Below the pieces are notes generated by a model. The model worked only from the letters and a program-made list of their open reading frames with translations, made no database searches and had not been told where the DNA came from. The translations under genes were made by a program, and so were the position numbers. 32,310 nucleotides of DNA, taken from Eubacterium sp. GTDB lineage: Bacteria; Bacillota; Clostridia; Lachnospirales; Lachnospiraceae. Of this stretch, positions 6,790 to 15,641 are shown piece by piece; the first letter of the stretch is position 1; each line of letters opens with the position of its first letter. Location of the stretch: positions 1 to 32,310 of the forward strand of contig JAETSX010000042.1 in the NCBI GenBank assembly GCA_021769425.1, written 5' to 3'.

Positions 6790-7854
6790 ATGGATTATGT
6801 TGAAAGTATTAATTTGGAAAACAAACGTAAATTACAGGGATTATTAAAAGAACTTCCTAAATTCTGCGGAGACTTTTTCCGTTATCTGGATACCAGAAAT
6901 ACAGCGTCCAGAACCAGGCTGTCTTATGGATACGATATTCGTATTTTTTTTGAATTTATACAGGAAAACAATCCAGTGTATGCCAAAATGCCCATGCATG
7001 ACATTCCGATTTCTGTATTGGATGAACTGACTCCAGTAGATATCGAAGAATATCTGGCATATTTATCTTATTATGAGAAAAAAGACGGACAGGCCGTCAC
7101 CAACGGAGAAAAAGGCAAATCCCGCAAATTGTCTGCCATCCGCACTATGTACAACTATTATTTTAAGAAGGAATTCATTAAAACTAACGCTCCCTCTATG
7201 ATAGAAACGCCGAAAAAGCACAAGGAAAACATTATCCGCCTGGATAAAGATGAAGTTGCGGAATTGATTTCTACCGTAGAGAATGGAAGCTCTCTCACCG
7301 CCAGGCAGCTTGCTTCTCATCAGAAAACAAAGTACCGTGACATTGCTATCCTGACTCTGCTGTTGGGAACCGGCATCCGTGTATCCGAATGCGTTGGCCT
7401 GGATTTGAAAGATGTGAGTTTTAAGAATTATGGCTTAAGGGTGGTTCGAAAAGGCGGAAATGAGTCTATGGTTTACTTTGGCGATGAAGTGAGCAATGCT
7501 TTGCTGGATTATCTGGAAATGGAACGTCCTCTGTTAGCGGAACAGGCGCTGCCAGAACATGAGAATGCTCTGTTTCTCTCCTTAAAGCACAGCCGCCTTA
7601 CCACCCGTGCGGTGGAAAAATTGGTTAAAAAATACACCGGAGCAGCAAATATCAATAAAAAAATCACTCCGCACAAGCTGCGAAGCACCTATGGCACAAA
7701 TCTCTATAAAGAAACAGGCGATATTTATCTGGTAGCCGATGCTTTGGGACACAAAAGCGTTGAGACAACACGTCAGCATTACGCAGCCATTGATGACGAT
7801 CGCCGCAAACTTGCAGGCAAATTCTCCGGAAGTATTTTTCAGGAAGATAACTAA
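6790..7854 (+). CDS. XerS-like tyrosine recombinase
   Basis: The 354-residue protein has an N-terminal SAM-like core-binding domain (about 25-130) and a C-terminal catalytic domain (about 150-350). The full catalytic set is visible: Arg197 (GTGIRVSE), Lys221 (RKGGNES), His295 and Arg298 (HKLR), His321 (LGHKS) and the nucleophile Tyr331 (RQHYAA). The long N-terminal region and about 355-residue length resemble streptococcal XerS more than the 300-residue XerC/XerD, so a role in chromosome dimer resolution is likely. GAGAGGA precedes ATG 6790. No phage genes are adjacent, which argues against a prophage integrase. Confidence 0.85.
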   Translation: MDYVESINLENKRKLQGLLKELPKFCGDFFRYLDTRNTASRTRLSYGYDIRIFFEFIQENNPVYAKMPMHDIPISVLDELTPVDIEEYLAYLSYYEKKDGQAVTNGEKGKSRKLSAIRTMYNYYFKKEFIKTNAPSMIETPKKHKENIIRLDKDEVAELISTVENGSSLTARQLASHQKTKYRDIAILTLLLGTGIRVSECVGLDLKDVSFKNYGLRVVRKGGNESMVYFGDEVSNALLDYLEMERPLLAEQALPEHENALFLSLKHSRLTTRAVEKLVKKYTGAANINKKITPHKLRSTYGTNLYKETGDIYLVADALGHKSVETTRQHYAAIDDDRRKLAGKFSGSIFQEDN

Positions 7855-7857
7855 TCT

Positions 7858-7960
7858 GGGCAGCGTTTTGGCGAACTTCACTGCTTATGGAGACTGGAAA
7901 GCCAGGAAAACCTTCCTTTGTCTCCATAAGCAGTGAAATTCGCTCTTACGAACGACGCCC
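7858..7960. repeat. Long palindrome between convergent genes
   Basis: The 24-base arms 7871-7894 and 7920-7943 are complementary at 23 positions, with one G-U pair. Weaker pairing extends outwards (GGGC at 7858-7861 with GCCC at 7957-7960) and inwards (GGAA with TTCC in the 25-base loop). It starts three bases after the recombinase stop. No T-run follows on either strand, so it is not a standard terminator, though it could act as a transcription barrier between the recombinase and the minus-strand kinase-like gene. Bases 7961-8047 hold nothing I recognise. Confidence 0.8.
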
Positions 7961-8047
7961 ATGAATCTTTGCTTATAGGAAGGCTCTCCTGCATTTCTGG
8001 TACATTACTCCGGCGGTTAAAGAACGCCACACTCTTCTGTCTTAATG

Positions 8048-8680
8048 CTATTTTATATAATTTTTACGAATCTCCATGTAATTCAGAATCATTTCACTGC
8101 AGCCCTTAAGCCCCAAATGGCTGCTGTCCAGGGTCAGATGATAACTTCTGGAATCCCCCCATTTTTTGCTGGAGTAATAATTATAGTAACTTGCACGCTT
8201 CTTGTCAGTTTTATGAATCATATCTGCCGCTTTTTCTCTGGACAGGTCAAATGTTTTCATAATATGATCGATACGGAACTCCATATCCGCATGGATAAAC
8301 ACATTAAGGCAATTGGAATGCTCCGCCAGTGCATAATCTGCACAGCGCCCCACTATAATGCAGGATTCTTTGGCTGCCAGATTCTTAATTGCTTCAAACT
8401 GCGCCAGAAAAACTTTATGGTTTAACGGCATATCCAGAAATGGCGCTGATGTATAACCACTGACAGAATAGGTATCCATCACCAGTGAATAAAGAAAGCT
8501 GCTGGTTGGCTTTTCATCATGATTTTCAAAAATCTCCTGGCATAGCCCGCTTTCTTTGGCAGCCATGGAAAGCAACTCTTTATCATAGCATTTCACTCCC
8601 AGCTTATCTGAAAGCATCCGCCCTACATCCAAACCGCCGCTTCCAAATTCACGTCCAATTGTAATTACAAAATTTCCCAT
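8048..8680 (-). CDS. Cytidylate kinase-like family protein
   Basis: The 210-residue protein starts MGNFVITIGREFGSGGLDVG; GREFGSGG (9-16) is the modified P-loop of the cytidylate-kinase-like (Cytidylate_kin_2) family. YDKELLSMAAKESG and the IIVGRCADYAL and DLSREKAADMI segments are also family features. This family is common in Clostridia and its substrate is generally unknown; it is distinct from the housekeeping cmk. AGGTGG lies 8 bases before the ATG on the minus strand. The gene is alone, convergent with the recombinase and divergent from blaI. Confidence 0.85.
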   Translation of the reverse strand: MGNFVITIGREFGSGGLDVGRMLSDKLGVKCYDKELLSMAAKESGLCQEIFENHDEKPTSSFLYSLVMDTYSVSGYTSAPFLDMPLNHKVFLAQFEAIKNLAAKESCIIVGRCADYALAEHSNCLNVFIHADMEFRIDHIMKTFDLSREKAADMIHKTDKKRASYYNYYSSKKWGDSRSYHLTLDSSHLGLKGCSEMILNYMEIRKNYIK

Positions 8681-8927
8681 ATAAATTCCACCTTTCTGTC
8701 ATTCTCTCCTCATATTCTTAGGATTCTTCCCGGCAAGGCCGGAACATAACTTAAACAAAAACCGCTATGCTTATGTTATCATAGATTTTTAAACTCAGCA
8801 ACTTTTGTTCAGCTATGTTCGATACATTTCATCTCTTATTTTACCAAACCCTTCTCAACTTTTCCACTTATTTTATACATTTATTTTCGATATCATGTAC
8901 CTATAACAATAGTAATATAAATCCCCA
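8681..8927. other. Divergent intergenic region, mostly featureless
   Basis: AT-rich spacer between the kinase-like gene and blaI. The only structure I see is a small hairpin CCGGC-aag-GCCGG (8735-8747 region) in the likely 5' leader of the kinase-like gene. No convincing promoter for the minus-strand gene was found. Confidence 0.4.
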
Positions 8928-8975
8928 TTGACATAAATATTTTCCTGATTTATAATATTTTTATTACATTCGTAA
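8928..8975 (+). promoter_or_regulatory. blaI promoter with BlaI-type operator
   Basis: TTGACA (8928-8933) and TATAAT (8951-8956) have a 17-base spacer. TTACATTCGTAA (8964-8975), inside TATTACATTCGTAAGATTA, lies over the expected transcription start. It resembles the Bacillus licheniformis bla operator core TATTACATATGTAAGATTT (recalled from memory), differing at three positions. Autorepression by BlaI is inferred. Confidence 0.75.
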
Positions 8976-8993
8976 GATTAGGAGGAACTTATC

Positions 8994-9380
8994 GTGAAAA
9001 CACTGCCCCAGATTTCCGAAGCCGAATTCGAAGTTATGAAAATTGTCTGGAAAGATTCGCCCATCAGCACCAATGAAATTACAGAGCGTCTGGTGAGAAC
9101 CACATCCTGGAGCCCGAAAACAATCCAGACGCTGATCAAGCGTTTAGTGACAAAGGGCGCCCTGACCTATGAAAAGCACAGCAGGATGTTTGTCTATACC
9201 CCATTGGTCAGTGAAGATGAATACATCGGCCAGGAGAGCAATTCTTTCCTGAAACGGTTCTACAACGGCAACATTTCCGCCATGCTCTCCGCCTATCTTG
9301 AACATGACAAACTGTCAGAAACAGAAATCAGCACGCTCCGTTCTCTGCTGGACAAAAATTCCGAAAAAGGAGGCTCCTGA
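8994..9380 (+). CDS. blaI: BlaI/MecI/CopY-family repressor
   Basis: The 128-residue protein has the family winged helix in its first 75 residues (QISEAEFEVMKIVWKDSPIS, TNEITERL, WSPKTIQTLIKRLVTKGALT), then a C-terminal dimerisation helix region. BlaI represses beta-lactam-resistance genes until the BlaR1 protease pathway inactivates it. It starts at GTG 8994, 8 bases after AGGAGG. The blaR1 ATG lies two bases past its stop, so the pair was an operon. The repressor appears intact although its partner is broken, so its targets could now be locked off. Confidence 0.93.
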   Translation: MKTLPQISEAEFEVMKIVWKDSPISTNEITERLVRTTSWSPKTIQTLIKRLVTKGALTYEKHSRMFVYTPLVSEDEYIGQESNSFLKRFYNGNISAMLSAYLEHDKLSETEISTLRSLLDKNSEKGGS

Positions 9381-9381
9381 T

Positions 9382-10550
9382 ATGGGTGGGTTCATAATCC
9401 ATTTTCTTATCTGCAATATTTTTATCAGCGTTATCATCGGGATGCTTCTGGCGGCCAAACATTTGCTGCACAAAATCCTCACCAGCCGCATGCAGTATAA
9501 CGTATGGTTTCTTCTGCTTGGCCTGCTGGCAGTCCCTTTCCTGCCTGTTGGGCAGTTGGGGAATCTGCCGGTTCTTTCCTGGCTCAGAGATACTCCTGCT
9601 TCTTTTCACGCATCTTCCGCGGAAACAACCGCCGCAGTTCATCAGGCAGGCAGGACAGACTGGATGAATGATTTCAGCATAACCATCAGGAGAAACACCC
9701 CTTCCTCCGTGGGATTTCTGCTATGGGTCTTTATGGATTGCCGGAATTCTCGCCATGATCCTGTTTTTCTTAAATTCAGCCGTTCGCTTCCATGCCCTGA
9801 AGAAATCCGCCCTGCCTCTGCAAAATCCCGCGCTGCGCAGGCTGTATCGTCACTGCCTGGAGGAAATGAACATTACGGGAAACATCCCCATTTACAGCAC
9901 GGCGTTTTTGAAATCCCCCGTGATTGCAGGACTGTTCCATCCATGCATTTTCCTTCCGATTCCCCTGGTCTCCGATTACAGCGAAAAGGATTTGCGGTAT
10001 ATGCTGCTTCATGAGCTTTCTCATTACAGGCACAAAGACGCCCTGTCAAATATTCTGATGAATCTTGCCAGCGTACTCTATTGGTTCAACCCATTTGTAT
10101 GGCATGCCTTAAAAGAAATGAGAAACGATCGGGAAGTGGCCTGCGACGCCTCCGTTTTAAAAATGCTGGAAAAAGAGGATTATGCCGACTACGGAAATAC
10201 ATTGATTAATTTTGCTGAAAGTATATCATGCTCTCTTTTTCCCTTTGCTTCCGGTATGGGCCAAAGCATGGCACAGATGCAAAAACGGGTGCTTCATATC
10301 GCAACCTACCAGAAATCCTCTCTCCGTAAAACCTTTCACGGGCTTTTTGCCTGGGGGCTGCTGGCCGCTCTGTGCGCTGTCTTTCTCCCGCTTCTTTCCC
10401 TGAAGGCAGAGGATCAGAGCCGCTATCTCTTTTCTGAACAGGAAAAAAACATCGCATACCTTGACTTGACTGCTTCTTTCGGCGAATATGACGGCAGTTT
10501 CGTTCTGTATGATTCTGCGAATGACATGTGGCAGATTTACAATACCGATT
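9382..10550 (+). pseudogene. blaR1: blaR1-like sensor protease, frameshifted and 3'-truncated
   Basis: Frame one (from ATG 9382, GGAGG 8 bases upstream) reads MGGFIIHFLICNIFISVIIG and further membrane segments to about GFLLWV. The homologous reading then continues in the next frame (LWIAGILAMILFFLNSAVRF). One extra T in the TTT at 9730-9732 explains this. The second frame holds the M56 zinc motif HELSHYRHKD and NDREVACD, a membrane segment, and the start of the penicillin-sensor domain (YDGSFVLYDSANDMWQIYN). Near 10550 homology stops and the sequence becomes the antisense of a PBP gene. The acylatable sensor serine region is missing. An assembly or sequencing error is the alternative. Confidence 0.85.
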
Positions 10551-11736
10551 TGTCAAATTCCTTTTCGTTAATCAGGTTTCCCGCCAGAATTCCCGCCAGG
10601 TTCTGCTCCAGAATATGGTATATTGCAATCTGCAGTTCTTTGTCAATGGAAAGATACACATCCCTGCCGCTTTCGGCTTCCCGGATCACCTGCTCTTGCC
10701 CCACAATTTTCCCCACATTATTTACCATAATCCGGCGTTCTCCATCAATCCCCTGAAGCTGCTCCTCTAAGCGCTGTTCCATCCCGGCTTTCCCAACCAC
10801 TGAATCCGCAGTATATTCCCGATCGGAATTCTCATATTTTTCCAACTCTTCCGGCGAAATTTTACCGGTATATCCAAGAATATGAGAAAAGGCTTCCCCT
10901 CCCTCATACATCCGGTTCCATTCCTCGCCAATGGAAATTCCAGGCAGCGAAGGCTGATTTTCAAAGACATATGCCACGGTCTGTTCCGATACGTCCCTGG
11001 CCAGCACAACAGGCACATATTTTTTATAGGAATTTAAGGATAAAAGATAGCGGATCCCAAGGATTGCCAAAATTTCCTCTTTGGAATACTCCTTCGGCAA
11101 GCCATATTCCTGCAATTCTTCCTTGGAGTAACTGCGCTTCCCCTGTCCATACAGCGCAAATTTCCTGTTATCCGAAAGAAACTGAACCATCTCTTCTGCA
11201 CTCATCTCTTTTTGTTCTGCAGTCAAATCCTCTGGATTGGCTTTGCCGAACACATCCGCCCGAAACCGCAGCAGTTCCGTTTCCGTACCCGTATATTCGT
11301 AATTGCCGCCGGAACCGACGGTTATGTTTAACCCCTGGGCAATCTCTTCCTGATTTTTCTCCAGTTTTTTCAGCACACGGTAAATCATGCTGTTTAAAGC
11401 CAGCTGATGTTCCCGCTGAGAATCATACACGCCGTCGTCTGTCATGGTGACCGTGTAAATCAGTTCATTATATGCCAGAACCTCCCCATTGCGATCGTAG
11501 ATCATCCCCCTGGCGTTACGGTCCCTTACCGTTTTGGTGACCTTTAATTCATAATCTCTGGCATATTTCTGTCCGTTTACAATCTGCAGCTCCCACAGAC
11601 GGTGCAGCAGAAAAGAAAAAAGGACTGCAAATACGAGAATCAGAGCAAAAAGCCTGGTGTTCTGGCTCTTCTTAATACGGTGAAGAATCCTGGAACTGAG
11701 ACTTTGGGCTTTGCCTTTTTTCTCTGGCAAAAACAT
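10537..11736 (-). pseudogene. Class B penicillin-binding protein (PBP2/MrdA-like), lacking the transpeptidase domain
   Basis: About 399 residues from ATG 11736 (AAGGG 10 bases upstream; an upstream in-frame ATG at 11817 has no ribosome binding site). There is a cytoplasmic basic tail, one membrane anchor (LFALILVFAVLFSFLLHRLWELQI), then the PBP dimerisation domain with RDRNARGMIYDRNGEVLAYN, HILGYTGKISPEEL and GKAGMEQRLEEQLQGIDGER. The frame ends after DVYLSIDKELQIAIYHILEQ and about 25 more residues. The catalytic motifs SxxK, SxN and KTG are all absent, so it cannot crosslink peptidoglycan. The 3' end meets the truncated blaR1 at the same breakpoint. BlaI-like operators lie in its promoter. 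Confidence 0.85.
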
Positions 11737-11857
11737 TTTTATCCATCCCTTCTGTAGTTTCTGTTCCATGAAAAGCTCATATCCCGCTACGGAGTAATAT
11801 TTCCCGGAACAAACCATTTTTAAATATTAAACAGGTAAGACATAGGAGCAAAAAAAT

Positions 11858-11915
11858 AAATCTTACTGTTGTAATATTCTTTATAAAGATTACAACAGTA
11901 AGATTTAAATGTCAA
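11858..11915 (-). promoter_or_regulatory. PBP promoter with paired BlaI-type operators
   Basis: An 18-bp perfect inverted repeat (11858-11875 and 11889-11906) carries TTACTGTTGTAA (11863-11874) and TTACAACAGTAA (11890-11901). Both fit the TTAC-N4-GTAA pattern of the blaI operator, and the context TATTACAACAGTAAGATTT matches the blaI site closely. On the minus strand TTGACA (11915-11910) lies immediately upstream, so repressor bound here would cover the promoter. The repeat could also form a stem, but there is no terminator-like T-run aimed at an upstream gene. Confidence 0.7.
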
Positions 11916-11948
11916 GAAAAAAAACTCCGGGAAACTGACCCTGAACTG

Positions 11949-12563
11949 TCACAGAATTTTTTCTTTCTCAAAGATCCACAGCAGCATTTTCCCGTGAACC
12001 ACAGCCAGCAAAGAACCGCCCGCCAGCAAAACTGCATAAAACGCCGGAGTAAAGAGAAGGCCGGCCGTAAGGAATAAGCCTGTCATAAACAAAAGATACA
12101 AAGATTGGGGCAAATATTTCATCATCAACAGGATTCCATTGCGCCAGGTCACTCCTGCCTTTGTGTCCATTCTTGCGGCAAGGGGAAACAGGTAGCATGC
12201 CAGCATCACCCACACGCCGGACAAAACACAGACAAATCCTCTCATAACCCCGGCAAAACTTCCATCCAGACTGCTCCAGAACCGATTGTCCAGGTACAGA
12301 GCCGCTCCTCCAAGGAGCAGCGGAATCCACAATTTCAGAGACAGTTTCATTTTCTCTCTATAGACTTCCCAAAAGCCCCGGAACACATAGCCCTCTTCAT
12401 TTTTCAGAATTTTAACCGCCATCACATGCAGGGCGCACAAGGCCGCCCCTGCCGTCACCAGGGGCAGGGAAAACACTGCCCACAGAAAATTCAGCTTGAT
12501 CAATGCAATTATTTTTTCTATGATCCGAAACGCCCTGCCCTCCAAATATAATGATCCTTCCAT
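11949..12563 (-). CDS. YesL-like DUF624 membrane protein
   Basis: A protein of about 204 residues with four to five hydrophobic segments (IALIKLNFLWAVFSLPLVTA near the N-terminus, then segments around LWIPLLLGGAALYL, VCVLSGVWVMLACYLFPLAA and LYLLFMTGLFLTAGLLF). The early LNFLWAVFSLPLVTAGAA signature is that of DUF624/YesL. Members are regularly the last gene of oligosaccharide ABC operons; their role is not established. The start is taken at 12563 because GGAGG is 5 bases upstream; 12575 is an alternative. It follows the second permease by a short gap. Confidence 0.82.
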   Translation of the reverse strand: MEGSLYLEGRAFRIIEKIIALIKLNFLWAVFSLPLVTAGAALCALHVMAVKILKNEEGYVFRGFWEVYREKMKLSLKLWIPLLLGGAALYLDNRFWSSLDGSFAGVMRGFVCVLSGVWVMLACYLFPLAARMDTKAGVTWRNGILLMMKYLPQSLYLLFMTGLFLTAGLLFTPAFYAVLLAGGSLLAVVHGKMLLWIFEKEKIL

Positions 12564-12589
12564 ACTTTCCTCCATTCTTTGCAGTCCTT

Positions 12590-13426
12590 CTATCCCTTAA
12601 TTCCCGTAGACGCAATTCCTTCCACGTAATATTTCTGCAGGAAGATGAACATAATCAGCATCGGAATTGCAGAAATGGTAAGGGACGCCATAATCGGACC
12701 GTAATTGATGGGCTTGGAACCGAAGAAAGTCTGGATTGCCAATTGAATGGTACGTTTATCTTCTCCGGTCACCACCAAAAGGGGCCACATAAAGTCATTC
12801 CAATGGGCCACAAAATCCAGAATAAAGATTGTGGCGTACACGGTTCCCGATATGGGCATTACCACCTTGAAAAATGTCCGAATTGGCCCGCACCCGTCGA
12901 TAGAAGCCGCTTCTAACAGTTCATCGGGAATGCCAAGGAAAAATTGCCGGAACATATAAATGCTGAAACACTTTGCAACAAAGGGCACAATCAGGGAAGC
13001 CCAGGAATTAATCCATCCCAAATCCGCCATTTCCCGATACATGGGAAGCATAATCGCCTCTGCCGGAAAAACCATCAGGCTGATGACAAGGGTCAGCAAA
13101 AGCTTTTTCCCCCGAAATTCAAACTTAGCCAGCGCATATCCGCAGATGGAATTCACTAAAAGATCCAGGACAATGATAACCAGGACGTAGAACAGGCTGT
13201 TTCCGATAAACTTCCACATGTTGATTCTCTGAAATACCTCCAGGTAGTTGCCAAGGGAAGCCCCTTTTGGAAAAAAGGTGGACAGGGAATTCAGCCCTTT
13301 AAATATCTCCGCCTCCGGCTTTAAAGAGGATGAAATCATCCAGATCAGCGGCGATACGAAAATCAGCGCAACCAGCGTATTGCCGAGATAAAATGCAATA
13401 TTTTCCAACGTTTTTCTCTTTGTCAT
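12590..13426 (-). CDS. Carbohydrate ABC transporter permease (MalG-type)
   Basis: The 278-residue protein has six hydrophobic segments and the inner-membrane permease EAA loop LEAASIDGCGPIRTFFKVVMP, which docks onto the ATPase. SPLIWMISSSLKPEAEIF near the N-terminus and the terminal YYVEGIASTGIKG are typical of the MalG/CUT1 family. GGAGGAGG precedes ATG 13426. It pairs with the upstream MalF-type permease. The operon has no nucleotide-binding subunit, so a shared MsmK/MsmX-type ATPase from elsewhere is expected. Confidence 0.95.
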   Translation of the reverse strand: MTKRKTLENIAFYLGNTLVALIFVSPLIWMISSSLKPEAEIFKGLNSLSTFFPKGASLGNYLEVFQRINMWKFIGNSLFYVLVIIVLDLLVNSICGYALAKFEFRGKKLLLTLVISLMVFPAEAIMLPMYREMADLGWINSWASLIVPFVAKCFSIYMFRQFFLGIPDELLEAASIDGCGPIRTFFKVVMPISGTVYATIFILDFVAHWNDFMWPLLVVTGEDKRTIQLAIQTFFGSKPINYGPIMASLTISAIPMLIMFIFLQKYYVEGIASTGIKG

Positions 13427-13445
13427 AAGAATCCTCCTCCCAAAC

Positions 13446-14330
13446 CTATTCCGCTTTGATAATTTTCTTCATCCCCAGTGACAGGCTGATGACAATGACA
13501 AAGAACACAGCCGCCACCGCACAGGCATATCCGAAATTCCGCTTCTGAAAGCCCTGTTCATAAATATAGTACACCAGGGTGCGGGTGGAGTTCTGAGGCC
13601 CTCCTTTGGTCATAACATAAGGCTGGGTAAACAGTTTCATTGCCTGGATTACGGTAATCATCACCACATACTGAATGACGCTCTTAAGGCCCGGAAGAGT
13701 CACATAGAAAAAGCTCTGTATTTTCCCTGCGCCGTCAATGGAAGCCGCTTCATACTGCTCCCTGGAAATTCCCTGCAGGCCGGCCAGAAAAATCATCATC
13801 TGATATCCTGCCCCCTGCCATGCAGACATAAAAATAATGGAATTCATGGCAGTTTTCGGGTCATTTAAAAATCCGCAGGGCTCCATTCCCAGCTTCACCA
13901 GCAAAGCATTTAAAAGTCCGCTGTCCGGACTGGAATTATACATCACCGTCCAGAGAATTGCCACCACTACCATGGAGGTTACCTGAGGGCTGAAATACGC
14001 CGCACGGAAAATGGACACGCCTTTTCTCCGGGAAGAAATCAAAAGGGCCAGCGCAAGCGCAAGCGCCGTCTGAAAAGGCACCACCAAAACGGTAAAATAA
14101 AGGGTGTTTTTTACTGCAATCCAAAAGTCTTCATCCTGAAACAGCTCTGTAAAATTATTAAAGCCGCAGAACACAATCCGGTCAGGACGCATAATATTAT
14201 AATCGGTGAACGCATACCGAATCGTCTGCAGAGACGGATAAATTAAGAATGCTGCCAGCAAAGCAACTGCCGGAAGAATGAAAATATAAGCAGCTCTCCG
14301 TTCACTTACTTTATTGATTGATTTCTTCAT
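13446..14330 (-). CDS. Carbohydrate ABC transporter permease (MalF/UgpA-type)
   Basis: A 294-residue CUT1 permease with six membrane segments, FILPAVALLAAFLIYPSLQT at the N-terminus and the EAA loop YEAASIDGAGKIQSFFYVTLP. The start is taken at ATG 14330, where GGGGG is 7 bases upstream; a TTG two codons earlier is less likely. It lies between the solute-binding protein and the MalG-type permease, the standard order. Confidence 0.95.
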   Translation of the reverse strand: MKKSINKVSERRAAYIFILPAVALLAAFLIYPSLQTIRYAFTDYNIMRPDRIVFCGFNNFTELFQDEDFWIAVKNTLYFTVLVVPFQTALALALALLISSRRKGVSIFRAAYFSPQVTSMVVVAILWTVMYNSSPDSGLLNALLVKLGMEPCGFLNDPKTAMNSIIFMSAWQGAGYQMMIFLAGLQGISREQYEAASIDGAGKIQSFFYVTLPGLKSVIQYVVMITVIQAMKLFTQPYVMTKGGPQNSTRTLVYYIYEQGFQKRNFGYACAVAAVFFVIVISLSLGMKKIIKAE

Positions 14331-14348
14331 CGCCAATCCCCCTTTTCG

Positions 14349-15641
14349 TCAATCCTTTGCATAATATTTGTTATAATCTTTGTCCATGGCCGCTGCGGCC
14401 GCGTCCAGTGCCTCCTGAGGGTCTACCCCGGTAAAAATATTCAGCATCGCCTCCGCAAATTCAGCCGTCAATACGCTGTAAGAAGGCGTTCTCGGCCTTG
14501 GATGCCCGGTTTCCATCAATTGTTCCTTAAAAATAGAGCGTGGATACTCGTTGTACTCTGTCAGCACATCATAGCTGGAAACCCTGGTGGGCGGCTTTGA
14601 AATCGCCTGAGCATAAGTGGTCACATTTTCCGCTGAAAACAGGAAACGCATAACCTCTTTCACCGCATCCATATCCTGGACATTTTTTGTGACGGAGGCC
14701 GCCCAGTCTCCGGTGGGAGACGTCAGAATTCCGTCTTCATCCGCCACCGGGAAATAGGTAACGCCCCAGTTGAGATCCGGATAATCTTTTTCCAGCGTGG
14801 CCACTTCCCAGGAACCGCCCAGCATCGTAGCCGCTTTGCCGTTGTGGAATTCCTTCTGGATAGGATCAATGTTGGCATAGCCGTCCCGGATCAGGCTGTT
14901 TAAAAACTCTGCCGCTTCCACGCCTTGTTGGCTGTTCAAATATCCTTCTGCCGAACTTCCGTCCTCATTGACAAAATCTGTCCCGTTGGAAATCCAGAAC
15001 TGTTCCAGCACATAAGAAAGCCCCTCTCCCTTATCCATAATGATATTTGTTCCCACTACCCCGTCTTTGGTGAGCTTTTTGGCAGCGTCATAGTATTCGC
15101 TCCAGGTCCATGCATCCTCTTTTCTTTCCGGCACGGCAATTCCCTCTGCATCCAGCATATCTTTATTATAGTACAGCGCCACGGAGCTTTCCGTTGCGCC
15201 CACTGCATAAATATTTCCGCCGTAAGTGTTCTGCTGCTTGGAAGAATCAAAAAAATCCTTCCATTCTTCCTCAGAAAAGAAATCGTCCAGAGGAAGCGTC
15301 ACCTCATTTGCCGCATAAATGGATACATTCGGCCCATCCACATACAGAATATCCGGCAGATCATTGGAAGTGATTGCCGCATTGACCTTATCCTCATATG
15401 CGTAGGAATCCGCACGTACAATGGCCTCCCTGCGCAGTTCAATTTCCCCCTCATGGGCCTGGTTAAATTCTTCAATTTTCTCCACCCACCATTCCTCAAT
15501 GGCCGGCTCATCGCTGGGGCTCCATACAGTGATTACCGATTCCCCCTCTTCGTTGATCCGCTCCTTTGCCTTGCCGCAGCCTGTCAATGCGCCTGACGCC
15601 ACCGCAGCCGCCAGCAAAGCCGCAATCACTCTTTTTCTCAT
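14349..15641 (-). CDS. Sugar ABC transporter solute-binding lipoprotein
   Basis: The 430-residue protein starts with a lipoprotein signal peptide MRKRVIAALLAAAVASGALT followed by GC, so Cys22 would be the lipidated residue. The mature part is a family 1 extracellular binding protein (ITVWSPSDEP, the NDLPDILYVDGPNV segment and the AATMLGGSWEV loop). ATG 15639-15641 overlaps the GH32 stop as ATGA, so the two are translationally coupled; GGAGAGG lies upstream inside the GH32 gene. The longer frame to 15734 is in GH32 coding sequence and is rejected. The likely ligand is a fructoside such as sucrose or short fructan, inferred from the neighbouring hydrolase. Confidence 0.94.
   Translation of the reverse strand: MRKRVIAALLAAAVASGALTGCGKAKERINEEGESVITVWSPSDEPAIEEWWVEKIEEFNQAHEGEIELRREAIVRADSYAYEDKVNAAITSNDLPDILYVDGPNVSIYAANEVTLPLDDFFSEEEWKDFFDSSKQQNTYGGNIYAVGATESSVALYYNKDMLDAEGIAVPERKEDAWTWSEYYDAAKKLTKDGVVGTNIIMDKGEGLSYVLEQFWISNGTDFVNEDGSSAEGYLNSQQGVEAAEFLNSLIRDGYANIDPIQKEFHNGKAATMLGGSWEVATLEKDYPDLNWGVTYFPVADEDGILTSPTGDWAASVTKNVQDMDAVKEVMRFLFSAENVTTYAQAISKPPTRVSSYDVLTEYNEYPRSIFKEQLMETGHPRPRTPSYSVLTAEFAEAMLNIFTGVDPQEALDAAAAAMDKDYNKYYAKD

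Noticed and set aside
8045-8425. 126-codon plus-strand frame opposite the cytidylate-kinase-like gene
   Set aside because: Antisense shadow of a well-supported gene; no domain or ribosome binding site.
9727-9735. Programmed frameshift in blaR1
   Set aside because: No slippery heptamer, no stimulatory structure seen, and the gene is also truncated downstream; a mutation or sequencing error is simpler.
10551-10756. C-terminal continuation of the blaR1 frame to 10756
   Set aside because: This part is antisense to PBP coding sequence and has no BlaR1 homology.
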